Shown: piece after piece, positions 45,301 to 54,345 of the stretch | How the letters are laid out: each line of letters begins with the position of its first letter | Numbering within the stretch: the stretch's first letter is position 1 | Origin: Pyrinomonadaceae bacterium | GTDB taxonomy: Bacteria; Acidobacteriota; Blastocatellia; Pyrinomonadales; Pyrinomonadaceae | Assembly (NCBI GenBank): GCA_030841085.1 | Contig: JAVEDP010000025.1 | Span: 62,001-126,000 of the forward strand | Direction of reading: 5' to 3' | Length of the DNA: 64,000 nucleotides | The notes under the pieces: generated by a model | Databases searched by the model: none | What the model was told of the DNA's origin: nothing | The model's input: the letters and a program-made list of their open reading frames with translations, nothing else | Position numbers and translations under genes: made by a program

Positions 45301-45968
45301 TCACCGGAAAGTTTCTCAGCCCCAGCCGCGAAGTGCGTATCGTAACGAGCATGCGCATTCTTTGGGATCAGATCTTAGTCGGCACGTCCGACCAGCAACC
45401 TCCGCTGTCCCTGACGCGGCTCGATCCGGTTAGTGCCGACCTGCAGTGGCGTGGTTTCTCTCGTGAGGTCACGCCTGATGGACGCGAACCATTCGGTTAT
45501 GACTACGAGCAAATTTCTTTCACTTCTCCCTGGAAGGTTATGCCAGGTCGATACACGCGCCCAGGTGACGTGCGCGAGTTACTTCTTGAAACAGATGATA
45601 TGTTTGTCATCTCCAAACCGGGAGACGAGATTAGCCTCTCGTTCGACGCGCGTAAGTTGCCCGGGATACGACGAGGCTGGACTCGCACGTTCCTGCTCTA
45701 TTCAGATGGTTTTAGTAAAGAGATGGATATCAACTCCGCGAGTCCCGACCAGGTCTCGCCTTTGCCGTTCCACGGCATGACTAAATATCCCTACGATGCG
45801 CCCGAGGCCTACCCAATGACCGCGGCCCGGCGCGCGTACATCGACAAATACAACACGCGGTTAGTCGCGGCTGAGGTTCCCTCGATTGATTCACTGCTAA
45901 TCACTACGACCGCGTTCGGGGGCATCTCACCAAACAGATCACGGACTCAGGCGAACCCAAAAAAGTGA
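42309..45968 (+). CDS. Giant exported protein: TPR, VCBS propeller, ASPIC and novel C-terminal domain
   Basis: A 1219-residue protein with the same order of parts as the 37343-40843 product: signal peptide (VVLSTLSLVGFLLSILLTT), TPR units (about 45-240), VCBS repeats ([60 protein letters not shown]; about 300-660), ASPIC (about 670-755), then ~430 residues from SCPYLYTWNGKRFEFITD that match the novel domain of the other fusion (AIDDHGNDV, YTRPGDVRELL, SPLPFHG). It has a signal peptide rather than a lipobox. Its stop overlaps the next gene by four bases, so the nitrilase-family enzyme is made with it. Function unknown. Confidence 0.87.
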   Translation: MKLNRSFVVLSTLSLVGFLLSILLTTHSSASLPPQGSQVSPLESAYRDNNIGVALLEQFKYKEAAEAFRNALKKNPKLSLARINLGIALFNVPDLPAAQREAQTALTLAPEALQPYYILGLIAKTQSRTEEALSAFQRVLKIDPNDVGSNINVGQIYSQQRKYPEAIAAFRLALAAEPYNATALYNLGQALMRAGQREEGQKATELFRQLRERGSATTMGQNYLEQGRYAEAVASTGAEPGLVDRAMPAVTFNDAGPLSKATDTLPRATTVSPNSSALPREFKISGWTDASRREIAEAFGGGVAVFDMDGDGSLDVFWSTSTAQHLFRGEAGKFVEVTTESGALAANFKGTPIGAVAGDFDNDGKPDLFVIRDGNFSLYHNDGGGKFSDVTTAAAIPAYPYLPSSVAFVDMDHDGDLDIFITGLADLSQPPKAGSSGATSAVFPDDFAGAPNLLLRNDGNGKFTDVTAAAKLNSVGHAVAVIPTDFNNRRDMDLLVVNYGKPPALYSNQRDGTFRDVAKDVGLAIEGHWTCAAAGDVNKDGYTDFVFGRMDGPALFAFSDGKEKFKTTSIPAGSEGARAVQFFDYDNDGLLDCVMVTNKGVRIWRNVGDGWMNTSEDAVSPALATVIGDGRLFASGDLDNDGDVDILLPSASAGVRMARNDGGNKNHSLRVKLTGKVSNRSSVGTKIEARAGSLLQKLETSSASPQAAPADVLFGLGRRPTVDAVRVIWPAGIVQAETEIAATTNPTPSFVTISITELDRKPSSCPYLYTWNGKRFEFITDFMGGGEMGYLEEPGRHNSPDPDEYVRIRADQLKERNGRYELRVTNELEETLFADRFQLIAVDHPQGTEVYPNEGMTDPPRPFKLYATHDARPPLSAIDDHGNDVLERLTSVDRHYPDDFERDRIRGYASEHTLTMNLANTDSKQSAKHEPAANKRVLLLLTGWTDYAWSSDNVAAAQAGKAMTLPALQVKDTSGKWRTVIEDIGIPVGRPQTVTVDLTGKFLSPSREVRIVTSMRILWDQILVGTSDQQPPLSLTRLDPVSADLQWRGFSREVTPDGREPFGYDYEQISFTSPWKVMPGRYTRPGDVRELLLETDDMFVISKPGDEISLSFDARKLPGIRRGWTRTFLLYSDGFSKEMDINSASPDQVSPLPFHGMTKYPYDAPEAYPMTAARRAYIDKYNTRLVAAEVPSIDSLLITTTAFGGISPNRSRTQANPKK

Positions 45969-46972
45969 CCATGGAACAAATTCGATATTCAGCCGCTGCA
46001 TGTCAGACGGATCTGTCCAATCCCGTTGAGCGACGGGCCATGCGCGCGAATACTGATCGGATGCTGTCGATGATTGATTCGGCTGTAAACGGCAGCGCAC
46101 CGTTTCTGCCTGTCCGGCTGGTAGTGTTCCCTGAATTCGCGCATGCCGCGCCGGTCTTTGCCACGGTCGGCGAGTTGCGCGAAAAACTCGCCGTGGAAAT
46201 TCCGAATGAGCACACCGAGCGTCTAACACTGAAAGCGCGGGAACATAATATTTACATACAGAGCGGCTCGATGCTGGAAGTCGATCCGAAGTGGCCGGGT
46301 GTCGTCTTCAACACTACCTGTCTGATCGGGCCGGAAGGGATTTTATATAAGTACCGAAAGGTCAATCCATGGATTCCGTTTGAAGTTAACGCCAGTCCAC
46401 ACGACATCGAGGGCTATGATGAGCCACTTTTTCCGGTGGCAGACACACCTATCGGCCGCATTGGCTGCGCGATCTGTTATGACTGGATTTTCCCTGAAGC
46501 TATTCGGCAGTTAGCGGCGAATGGCGCCGAGGTTTTGGTCCGGGTTTCCGCTTACATGGATCCTTGGGGAGCAACCGAGCCGATGGACTGGTGGACCATT
46601 GTGAATCGCTGCCGCGCGCTCGAGAATACAGCCTACGTCGTGGCGGCCAATCAGGGCGCGAGTCTGAAACACTATCCACCATACTCCTGGCCGGGAGGCA
46701 GTCAGGTGATCGATTACGACGGCCGAATTCTGGCCCAGGCCAGTCCCGGACCAGGCGAACGGATCGTGGTAGCGCCAATTGATATTTCAGCCTTACGACA
46801 TGAGCGGGAGGTGCGACGCGGCCATCACATGCTGGCGCACTTGCGGACTGAAGCGTATCCCGTTTACCAACAGCATCAGTATCCACCGCCGCTCGCCGAT
46901 CGTCAGGACACAGTTTTAACTTATGAGCGAAACAATGCTTTGATTGATGAAGCGAAACGAAATATCAAATAA
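45965..46972 (+). CDS. Nitrilase-superfamily amidohydrolase
   Basis: A 335-residue carbon-nitrogen hydrolase with the catalytic triad E57 (FPEFAH), K132 (YRKVNPW) and C171 (CAICYDWIFPEA). Members hydrolyse amides, carbamoyl compounds or nitriles; the layout resembles aliphatic amidases, but the substrate is not evident. It has no signal peptide and is cytoplasmic. A GTG at 45965 overlaps the stop of the giant ASPIC gene (GTGA), suggesting coupling; an ATG two codons later (45971) is the other candidate. Being coupled to a secreted protein of unknown function is unusual for this family. Confidence 0.92.
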   Translation: MTMEQIRYSAAACQTDLSNPVERRAMRANTDRMLSMIDSAVNGSAPFLPVRLVVFPEFAHAAPVFATVGELREKLAVEIPNEHTERLTLKAREHNIYIQSGSMLEVDPKWPGVVFNTTCLIGPEGILYKYRKVNPWIPFEVNASPHDIEGYDEPLFPVADTPIGRIGCAICYDWIFPEAIRQLAANGAEVLVRVSAYMDPWGATEPMDWWTIVNRCRALENTAYVVAANQGASLKHYPPYSWPGGSQVIDYDGRILAQASPGPGERIVVAPIDISALRHEREVRRGHHMLAHLRTEAYPVYQQHQYPPPLADRQDTVLTYERNNALIDEAKRNIK

Positions 46973-47001
46973 TCGTTACGACAGGCGATCCCACCCGCGC
47001 A

Positions 47002-48132
47002 CTAAACCTTGATGAAGATCCTTCGGCGGAAAAGGATCCACATTAGGCCCAGGCAAACCAAAACGAAGGTAATGGCAAAAACCAGAGAAGCATTCACTGG
47101 CGAGGCCCAGGAGGCAAACAGGGTTTCATAGATCCAGGAGCCTAATGGGACTCTCAATCCATCAGGGCCGTTCACTTTAATCAAGCCAAGCGTCACGGCA
47201 ATTAAATCAGCAACCACGTAGAGCGCGATCGCATTGACGCCAAAAATCTCAAACGGCTTTGCCCAGCGGCGATAACCTTTAATATCGATGATCCAATAAC
47301 ACAGCGCCAGGAACTGCAAAGCCAAACCGCCGGTGAAAAGAACGTATGAACTGGTCCACAGCGCTTTGTTGATTGGGAAAAAAGCGTTCCATGCCCAGCC
47401 GGCCGCAACACAAATGGATCCCGCCACAAACATCCCCGCCACTCTTTCGTAGCCTGACTTTTTTGATCGCAGCCAATGGCCCGTTAGGACGCCAATCAAT
47501 GTTGTACCAAGCGCCGGAATCGTGCTCAAGAGACCTTCCGGATCGTAGACCTTAGCCTGGGCCCAGACGTGTTTGCCAAACACAATCCTGTCGATAAATG
47601 AAGGAAGACTTCCCTCTTTGGTGAGATCGCCGGCGGTGAATCCGGGCGCCGGCACGAATCTTACGAGCAACCAGTAACCGAGCAGCAAAGCAACTATGAT
47701 TGTCACTTGTGCTCTCACTTTCGTCGTAAGAAATATGATTGAGGCAAGGAAATAGCAAACGGCAATTCGTTGCAACACACCCGGAATCCTTAGTTCCGAG
47801 ATCGAAAAATATGGGAAGCCATTCAGAAACAACCCAATTGCGAAGATTATCAAGCTTCGTTTGACAACTTTCAGGTAGAGGTCGCGCGCGCTGCGGCCAC
47901 TTTCAACCCGGCTTGCAAATGACAGCGTAATTGCGACCCCAACTATGAAAAGGAAAAAAGGAAAGACTAAATCGGTCGGTGTCCAGCCGTGCCATTGAGC
48001 ATGCTCGAGGGGCCAGTGAATATGTTCCCAGCTGCCGGGATTGTTTACCAGCACCATTCCGGCAATCGTGATTCCGCGAAAAACATCGAGTGATACTAAT
48101 CGTCCCCTTGCGTTGGATGTTGTGTTGGGCAT
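47002..48132 (-). CDS. NagX-like membrane acyltransferase (DUF5009/heparan-glucosaminide N-acetyltransferase family)
   Basis: A 376-residue membrane protein with about ten helices. [25 protein letters not shown] and the loop [22 protein letters not shown] are the signature of this family. Human HGSNAT, a relative, acetylates terminal glucosamine across a membrane. Bacterial homologues (NagX) occur in N-acetylglucosamine loci, which suits the GH20 gene and ROK regulators in this window, although they are not adjacent. It converges with the nitrilase gene; 29 bases separate the stops. Confidence 0.88.
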   Translation of the reverse strand: MPNTTSNARGRLVSLDVFRGITIAGMVLVNNPGSWEHIHWPLEHAQWHGWTPTDLVFPFFLFIVGVAITLSFASRVESGRSARDLYLKVVKRSLIIFAIGLFLNGFPYFSISELRIPGVLQRIAVCYFLASIIFLTTKVRAQVTIIVALLLGYWLLVRFVPAPGFTAGDLTKEGSLPSFIDRIVFGKHVWAQAKVYDPEGLLSTIPALGTTLIGVLTGHWLRSKKSGYERVAGMFVAGSICVAAGWAWNAFFPINKALWTSSYVLFTGGLALQFLALCYWIIDIKGYRRWAKPFEIFGVNAIALYVVADLIAVTLGLIKVNGPDGLRVPLGSWIYETLFASWASPVNASLVFAITFVLVCLGLMWILFRRRIFIKV

Positions 48133-48254
48133 TTAGTTTTGGGTTTCAAACAGATCTGGTTAAATCCTGGCTGGAGCATTTTCTGTAGCTAGCGCACCGC
48201 GATGATGTCAGAATCCGGTAAAAGGCAGAGCACAAAAGATCGCACGGCAAAGAA

Positions 48255-49490
48255 TTAATTTCCGTTCAATCCTAACGCCTTCAAATAACCCTTGTTGATT
48301 CGGCAGTTCTTGAACGTTATTCGGTCCAGGTAGTCATTCAACGCTTTCGCTACTTTCTCTTTCGGCGGCCGGTTCTTTCGAACATCTTCATAGGTTACCC
48401 GCGGTCCCTCAGCGAAGCCGATGATCGCATCCCATTCCACAGGTAGGTTTATTGAAACAAGGCACGAGGTCGCGTCCATTCGTTTGTACGGCCAGAAACA
48501 CCAACCAATCTGATTTGCATCGAGCAAACTCCTGAAGGAAGTAATCCACTCATCGGTGTTTTCGCCGGATTCTCCCATCCACACCGGCACATTGTATTTG
48601 CGACGGAAATCAAGAAAGTCCTGAATGGCCGCCTGGTTCACTTCCATCCAGTACTTATGAAAAGTGTAAACCAGCTTCGTATCAAACGGTGGTCCAAACA
48701 CTTTGAAGTTGGTGTCCCATTGCGCACCGCCCAGAAAGATGACGTGATTCCTATCGACCTCTCTTATGCCCGCCGCGATCTTACGATAGAGCGGTTCCAG
48801 TTTTGGATTGATTGTGGCGGAATCGAAGTAATGCGCAATTGGCTCGTTAAGCAGATCGAACCCGATGACCGTCGGCTCATTTCGATAACGCGCCGCGAGC
48901 TTGCGCCAGATGTTTACAGTCAAGTCCTGGCTTTCGGCGCTTTCGAATAGAAAGGGATAGCCCCAACTGTCGTCGATGTTATCGCCAGTTTGCCCACCCG
49001 GTGCGGCGTGCATATCAAGAATGACATACAGATTTTCTTGCTTACACCAGGCGACAACATTGTCCAGAAGCCGGTAGCCTTCACCTTCCAGCCTCGTGGG
49101 AACCGTGTCTGATACAAGCAGGCGATAGCTGAAGGGAACGCGAACCGAATTGAAGCCAGAAGCCTTTATAAACTTGATGTCTTCCTGGGTAATGTAATTT
49201 TGATGGTAGGTTTTCCAAAATCGGCGGCCCTCGTCTTCTCCGACGAGTTCATTGATCACCGCCTCTATTCGCCGCGGCGAATTGGCCGACTTGAATTTGA
49301 ACATGTAACCTTCGGGCAGCAACCAGTTCCCAAGATTGATGCCCTTCAGCAGCAGCGGTTGGCCATCAGCCGAGATCAGTTCTTTCCCGTGAGTTGTGAC
49401 GAATCTCGACTGACCACGGCTCGAGATCGAAGCTGCCAGAAGCAGAAGGGTGACCCAGCACAGTGCTTGTAATTTTCGGAGCGTCATCAT
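48255..49490 (-). CDS. Secreted glycoside hydrolase family 5 (endoglucanase type)
   Basis: A 411-residue enzyme with signal peptide (ALCWVTLLLLAASISSRGQS) and a GH5 barrel. GINLGNWLLPEG, the strand SVRVPFSYR, acid/base E216 (FDLLNEPI) and nucleophile E307 (VWMGESGE) are all present; CFWPYKRMDATSCLVS holds the late conserved tryptophan. The look is closest to GH5 enzymes acting on beta-glucans such as 1,3- or 1,4-glucan. The start is one of two adjacent ATGs at 49490 and 49487. A 223-base gap separates it from the divergent hydrolase gene. Confidence 0.93.
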   Translation of the reverse strand: MMTLRKLQALCWVTLLLLAASISSRGQSRFVTTHGKELISADGQPLLLKGINLGNWLLPEGYMFKFKSANSPRRIEAVINELVGEDEGRRFWKTYHQNYITQEDIKFIKASGFNSVRVPFSYRLLVSDTVPTRLEGEGYRLLDNVVAWCKQENLYVILDMHAAPGGQTGDNIDDSWGYPFLFESAESQDLTVNIWRKLAARYRNEPTVIGFDLLNEPIAHYFDSATINPKLEPLYRKIAAGIREVDRNHVIFLGGAQWDTNFKVFGPPFDTKLVYTFHKYWMEVNQAAIQDFLDFRRKYNVPVWMGESGENTDEWITSFRSLLDANQIGWCFWPYKRMDATSCLVSINLPVEWDAIIGFAEGPRVTYEDVRKNRPPKEKVAKALNDYLDRITFKNCRINKGYLKALGLNGN

Positions 49491-49713
49491 CGATCAATGT
49501 TCTTTATGAAGGATGGCCAACAACTTCGACGAGTGGCGAATGGTATTGGACTTCATTCGGCCGCGCAAGGAACGGCAGGTAAAGGCCGGGTTCCATGGCG
49601 AAAGGCGCGAAATCTAATGCGTGGGTGGAACCACTTCTTCCAACGGCCGGTAATTGAAACTTCATGTTAAGATGCGCGCTCGCAAAACTAATGATTTTAG
49701 TGAGCCGCATACT

Positions 49714-50511
49714 ATGAAACTTAGTCGACGAGTTTTTGCAAGTACCTGCTTGTCTCTTTTTCTGCTGATATCGTTTCATCTCGCTAATGCTCAAACTGCA
49801 CAGCCCGCACAACCTGCAAAACCTACCATTGTAATCGTCCACGGCGCGTGGGGCGGCAGTTGGGCCTTCCGTAAGGTCGAGGCGCTCCTCCGGGCAAAGG
49901 GCTTCGACGTTTACCGGCCGCAGCTGACCGGCCTGGGTGAACGGGTGCATCTCAGCAGACCGGACATCGGACTGACAACGCACATCGATGACGTCGTGAA
50001 CATGATTCTTTTCGAAGACCTTCACGACATCATTCTCGTCGGCCATAGTTACGGCGGCATGGTGGTGACCGGCGTGGCCGACCGTGTTCCCGATCGGATT
50101 CGTCGACTTGTTTACCTCGACGCGTTATTGCCTAAAGACGGCGACAGCGTCATGAGCATGGTGGGCCCTCAAGGGGAGTGGTTAAAGAAGATGATTAAAG
50201 GCGACTACCTCGTTCCGCCATGGGTGAAGCCAGATCAGCCACCGCCGAAAGACGAACCGCAGCCGCTCAGCACCTTTACCGATCCAATCGCGCTGAAGAA
50301 TAAGGCCAGGTTGAAAGTCGCGGCTACTTACATACTGACCGTGGAAGCTGGTAAGGAAGCGAAGAACGATGACTTTTGGCCGCAATCACAACGCGCGAAA
50401 GAGCGCGGCTGGTCGGTGTTGCAACTAACAGCAGATCACAACGCCCAGTGGTCAGCACCGGAAGCGTTGGTGGAAATGCTGGCTGGCATCGTTGCAAAAA
50501 GTCGAGAATGA
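49714..50511 (+). CDS. Exported alpha/beta hydrolase
   Basis: A 265-residue hydrolase. The leader MKLSRRVFASTCLSLFLLIS has twin arginines and a hydrophobic core, so Sec or Tat export is likely. After a short Ala/Pro/Gln linker come the oxyanion loop IVHGAWGGSW, nucleophile S112 in GHSYGG, the acid region YLDALLPKDGDS and H in ADHNAQWSAP near the end. Similar proteins are annotated as esterases or salicylate-esterase-like enzymes. The frame is open back to 49654, but the ATG at 49714 starts the signal peptide. The substrate is not evident. Confidence 0.9.
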   Translation: MKLSRRVFASTCLSLFLLISFHLANAQTAQPAQPAKPTIVIVHGAWGGSWAFRKVEALLRAKGFDVYRPQLTGLGERVHLSRPDIGLTTHIDDVVNMILFEDLHDIILVGHSYGGMVVTGVADRVPDRIRRLVYLDALLPKDGDSVMSMVGPQGEWLKKMIKGDYLVPPWVKPDQPPPKDEPQPLSTFTDPIALKNKARLKVAATYILTVEAGKEAKNDDFWPQSQRAKERGWSVLQLTADHNAQWSAPEALVEMLAGIVAKSRE

Positions 50512-50570
50512 ACAACCTGCAACGGTGAACGATGCCCGCCGGCGGTTAGCACATCCTGAAAGAGATTCAC

Positions 50571-52943
50571 TTGCCTAACAACGAAACCCCACTGTCTCCG
50601 AAATCGCGTGATGGCTTTGAGTTGTTCCTGATAAGCCTGATCATTTTGTTCATGGAATTGGCCGCGATCCGTTGGTTTCCGGCTCATGTTCTTTATCTAA
50701 CTTTCTTCACCAACGTGGTGCTGCTTGCCTCTTTTCTGGGCATGTCAGTGGGTTGCCTGGCGGCCAGCCGACGACGAAACTACTTGAGGTGGACTCCGCT
50801 ACTTTTGGTTATTGCCCTCGCTGCTGCGCACGCCGTTGAGATCAGCAGCGGTTCATTTATGAAGTTCGTTGACGTCGGTAATCAAGCTTCGCCGCAGCAG
50901 GTTTATTTCGGTACTGAGTATCACAGTCAGGATCTGTCGCATTACGCCATTCCGATTGAAGCGCTGTGCGGTTTTTTCTTCATCGTTATCGCCCTTGCGT
51001 TCCTTGGCCCGGGACAGGAGTTAGGCCGGGCACTGAAACGTTGGCCCAACCGGGTGCAGGCTTATACCTTGAACATCGGCGGCAGCATCGTTGGAATTGC
51101 ACTGTTCGGGTTGTGTTCCTGGCTGGAGATTCCTGCGTATTGGTGGTTCTTCCTGGGCGCAGTCGGGCTGGGTTACTTTTACTTCATCTCATCACGCAGT
51201 AGCTTTCCGAGGCGACAGTTCGGCTGGGGTTCGGCGCTGGTGGGGTTGCTGATGGTCGTCGTGTGGCTCGCGGCGTTTACTCCAATTCACGATCAACATC
51301 CGGACCAGCGCGAGACACAGGAATTCTGGTCCCCCTACTACCGAATTGATTTCAAGCAAGCGGATTTGTCGCTTTCGGTAAATCTGATCTATCACCAACA
51401 GATGGTCAGCCGAAATGAAAATTTTCCCGCCTATGCTGTGCCCCATCTGCTGAATCGAGACGCGGGTCGACCGCCCTTCGCTGACGTGCTGATTATCGGC
51501 GCGGGTTCAGGTAACGATGTCAGCAGGGCAGTTCAATGGAACGCCAAACATGTTGACGCAGTGGAAATTGATCCTGCGATTTATCGCTTGGGTCGCGCTT
51601 TTCATCCCGATCGTCCTTATCAGGATGAACGCGTTCAAATTTATCTTGATGACGGCCGCAACTTTCTCCGCTCGAGTGATCGAAAATACGATTTGATTGT
51701 TTACGCGCTGGTCGACTCATTGGTCCTGCACAGCGGCTACAGCAATATTCGGCTCGAGAGTTTCCTTTTCACACAGCAGGCGTTCGCAGACGTTCGCAGA
51801 CATCTCAAGCCAAACGGGACCTTCGTAATCTACAACTATTTCCGTCAGGGCTGGCTCGCGGCACGGTTGCAAAAAAGTCTGGATGACGTTTTCGGCGCCG
51901 GTAATTCGTTGGTGCTGACTCTGCCCTACCGGACAACGATCGAACCGGAGAAAGCGACCTTCGGAGACTTCACTATTTTCTTTGCCGGGGCGACCAGCGC
52001 GTTACGCGATGCTTTTGCTCTTCGGCCGGACTATTGGCTGCGCGACGATGAGGCCCCCGGGCCGTCTTCTCCGAACGGCTTTCAGCAACAACCCGGAGCA
52101 GATGCACTTCATATTGCCGAACAAACAGCCGGAAGAGATCCAGCGAGTCCGTCTCAGTGGCATCATTTCGGGTTGGCGAAGGTGTTGCCCGTCGAAGGTG
52201 GATTGCGCACCCCGACCGACGACTGGCCGTTTCTGTATTTGCGCAAGCCGATGATACCGACCTTGAGTTGGCGCGGCATTCTGATCATGGGTGGCTTGGG
52301 AATGCTATTGATTCTTGTTTTTATGCCGCGACGGAAAACTCGCGCGGCCCATGCCGCTGAACGCGATGTCTTGCCCGTAAGGTTTCTCAGCCCGCTTAAC
52401 GTTCAGTTTTTCTTTCTGGGAGCGGGATTCATGCTCGTTGAGACGAAAGCAGTAGTCACGATGGCGCTGCTGTTCGGCAGCACCTGGGTCGTCAACTCGG
52501 TCGTGTTCCTGGCGGTCTTAATGATGATCCTGCTCGCTAATTTCTGGGCCCTCCGGGTTAGGCTGGAGCGTTTGTGGCCCTACTATGCAGGCCTGTTTGC
52601 AACTCTAGCTCTGAACGCTATGGTTCCGCTGAATTTTTTTCTCGGAATGAATCGGAGCATACAAGTGCCTGGCGCGTGCCTGCTTGTATTTGCACCCATC
52701 ATCTTCGCGGGCGTGGTTTTTGCCGCGACCTTTAAACGGACCCGACACCCTGACCTCGCTTTCGGTGTAAACATTGCCGGCGCAATGGTGGGTGGGCTGG
52801 CAGAATATAGCTCCATGCTGCTGGGCTTTCAGTACGTCGCGCTCGTGGCAATTCTGTTTTATGCACTATCCGCTGTTGGTCTTCGAAATGCTGACGAGGT
52901 TTTGGATGCTGGTTCATCGGGAAGTATTGTGGGCGAGGCCTAA
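50571..52943 (+). CDS. Membrane-embedded spermidine-synthase-like protein
   Basis: A 790-residue protein: an N-terminal membrane part with about six helices (15-240), a SAM-binding domain like polyamine aminopropyltransferases (about 290-470), then about six more helices (575-775). The nucleotide fold shows IIGAGSGND (308-316), the acidic strand end VDAVEIDPA (E332) and DDGRNFL. True spermidine synthases are soluble; this fused form is widespread in bacteria and its reaction is not established. It begins at TTG 50571, with AAAGAGA seven bases upstream; later methionines would cut the first helix. It follows the hydrolase gene by 59 bases. Confidence 0.87.
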   Translation: MPNNETPLSPKSRDGFELFLISLIILFMELAAIRWFPAHVLYLTFFTNVVLLASFLGMSVGCLAASRRRNYLRWTPLLLVIALAAAHAVEISSGSFMKFVDVGNQASPQQVYFGTEYHSQDLSHYAIPIEALCGFFFIVIALAFLGPGQELGRALKRWPNRVQAYTLNIGGSIVGIALFGLCSWLEIPAYWWFFLGAVGLGYFYFISSRSSFPRRQFGWGSALVGLLMVVVWLAAFTPIHDQHPDQRETQEFWSPYYRIDFKQADLSLSVNLIYHQQMVSRNENFPAYAVPHLLNRDAGRPPFADVLIIGAGSGNDVSRAVQWNAKHVDAVEIDPAIYRLGRAFHPDRPYQDERVQIYLDDGRNFLRSSDRKYDLIVYALVDSLVLHSGYSNIRLESFLFTQQAFADVRRHLKPNGTFVIYNYFRQGWLAARLQKSLDDVFGAGNSLVLTLPYRTTIEPEKATFGDFTIFFAGATSALRDAFALRPDYWLRDDEAPGPSSPNGFQQQPGADALHIAEQTAGRDPASPSQWHHFGLAKVLPVEGGLRTPTDDWPFLYLRKPMIPTLSWRGILIMGGLGMLLILVFMPRRKTRAAHAAERDVLPVRFLSPLNVQFFFLGAGFMLVETKAVVTMALLFGSTWVVNSVVFLAVLMMILLANFWALRVRLERLWPYYAGLFATLALNAMVPLNFFLGMNRSIQVPGACLLVFAPIIFAGVVFAATFKRTRHPDLAFGVNIAGAMVGGLAEYSSMLLGFQYVALVAILFYALSAVGLRNADEVLDAGSSGSIVGEA

Positions 52944-53071
52944 CTGCGGAAGGCGATGTTTAGTCTGTTGCGTTTGAAGCTTGCAGCGCCATCCAGTCCG
53001 TACGACCACGCGGTAGCGGGTGGTACTCCGGGTTCATGCGACCGATCAGGAGCACGAGGCGCAGTTACGAT

Positions 53072-54277
53072 TCAAACAAACCGAGTCCCGAATTTCAGAC
53101 AGACAGGCGATGGCACTTCAGCGACGTGACCGGTAGCGCTTAGCCGGCCAGTCCTCCGATCGCGCCTGAACGCGACGATATTGTCGGAATGTTGATTTGC
53201 CACAAGCAGAAAAGTTCCAGTCGGATCAATCGCAAAGTTGCGCGGTGTCTTGCCTCCCGTTCGTTCGTGAGCGATGAAAATTAAGCTGCCGTTCTGCGGA
53301 TTGATCCTGAAGGTGGCGATGCTGTCATGACCGCGGTTTGAACTGTAGAGAAACTTGCCGTCAGGAGACAAATGAATATCCGCACTCGTGTTCTCCTCCT
53401 TAAAGTCCGGCGGCAACGCGGCCACTGTTTGTAACTCTTTGAGTTTCCCCGTGTTCCCATCGTGAGCAAAAACGGTAATCGTTGCCTGCAATTCATTTAC
53501 TACGTAAGCGAACTTACCGGAAGGATGAAAAACTAAATGGCGCGGCCCCGCTCCAGCTTTCACTTTCATCCATGGCGGTTCATTGGCAATTAGTTTTCCT
53601 TGCCGGACGTCAAAGCTAAAGCTCATGATCTTGTCGGCGCCTAAATCACATGCATAAGCAAACCGGTTGGTAGGATCCAAAACGATGCAATGCGCGTGTG
53701 GTCCTTGCTGACGCGCGGCGTTGATGCTTGAACCCTGGTCCTGCTTTACATCCGAAGCCAAAGCCAAACTTCCATCGCGTTCCACTGGTAGAACAGCGAC
53801 GTTTCCACCTACATAGTTGGCAACTAAGACGAAACTTTCGGTGCGATCCATGGCGAGGTAACACGGAGCGCCACCCGACGATGGCCGTTGATTCAGAAAA
53901 CTCAGTTCACCCGTCCTTGGTTCGATGGCAAAAGAACTGACGGCGCCACTCTTCTCACCCGCAAACTCTTCGAGTTCGTTAACTGCGTATAAGAAGCGAC
54001 CACTGGGAGCGATCGCAAGATAGGAAGGATCCTTGACGCCGGTGGTGGTCGCCACATGCTTTAACTCGCCCGAGCTGACGTTTAAGCGATACAAATAGAT
54101 TCCTTCGCTTTTGCCGGAGGTGTAGGTTCCAACGTAAACCAGCAATTCGTTCGCACCACGGACAGGAGCGAAGGGATGCTCCGGCAACATCAATCCGAGC
54201 GCGCCAAGAGCGGTAAATCTTAAGAACTCGCGGCGCGCCGGCGTGCTGTCTGTATTGGGACTCACCCGTTTTTTCAT
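53072..54277 (-). CDS. Exported seven-bladed beta-propeller lactonase (6-phosphogluconolactonase-like)
   Basis: A 401-residue protein of the YbhE/lactonase family. The leader has twin arginines (ARREFLRFTALGALGLML), which points to the Tat route. The propeller starts LLVYVGTYTSGKSEGIYLYRL and has family features such as APSGRFLYAVNE, QQGPHAHCIVLDP, GAGPRHLVFHPSGKFAYVVNE and STADIHLSPDGKFLYSSNRG-like blades. Cytoplasmic relatives hydrolyse 6-phosphogluconolactone; an exported copy more likely handles sugar lactones or another ring ester. The frame extends to 54400, but that would overlap the upstream gene; the ATG at 54277 leaves a 68-base gap. Confidence 0.9.
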   Translation of the reverse strand: MKKRVSPNTDSTPARREFLRFTALGALGLMLPEHPFAPVRGANELLVYVGTYTSGKSEGIYLYRLNVSSGELKHVATTTGVKDPSYLAIAPSGRFLYAVNELEEFAGEKSGAVSSFAIEPRTGELSFLNQRPSSGGAPCYLAMDRTESFVLVANYVGGNVAVLPVERDGSLALASDVKQDQGSSINAARQQGPHAHCIVLDPTNRFAYACDLGADKIMSFSFDVRQGKLIANEPPWMKVKAGAGPRHLVFHPSGKFAYVVNELQATITVFAHDGNTGKLKELQTVAALPPDFKEENTSADIHLSPDGKFLYSSNRGHDSIATFRINPQNGSLIFIAHERTGGKTPRNFAIDPTGTFLLVANQHSDNIVAFRRDRRTGRLSATGHVAEVPSPVCLKFGTRFV

Positions 54278-54345
54278 CCTCGGCAAGAGTTTGGCTAGAC
54301 GATTCAGGACGATATGGATCGTGCTTTTCTGGGAGTCGGCGGGTT

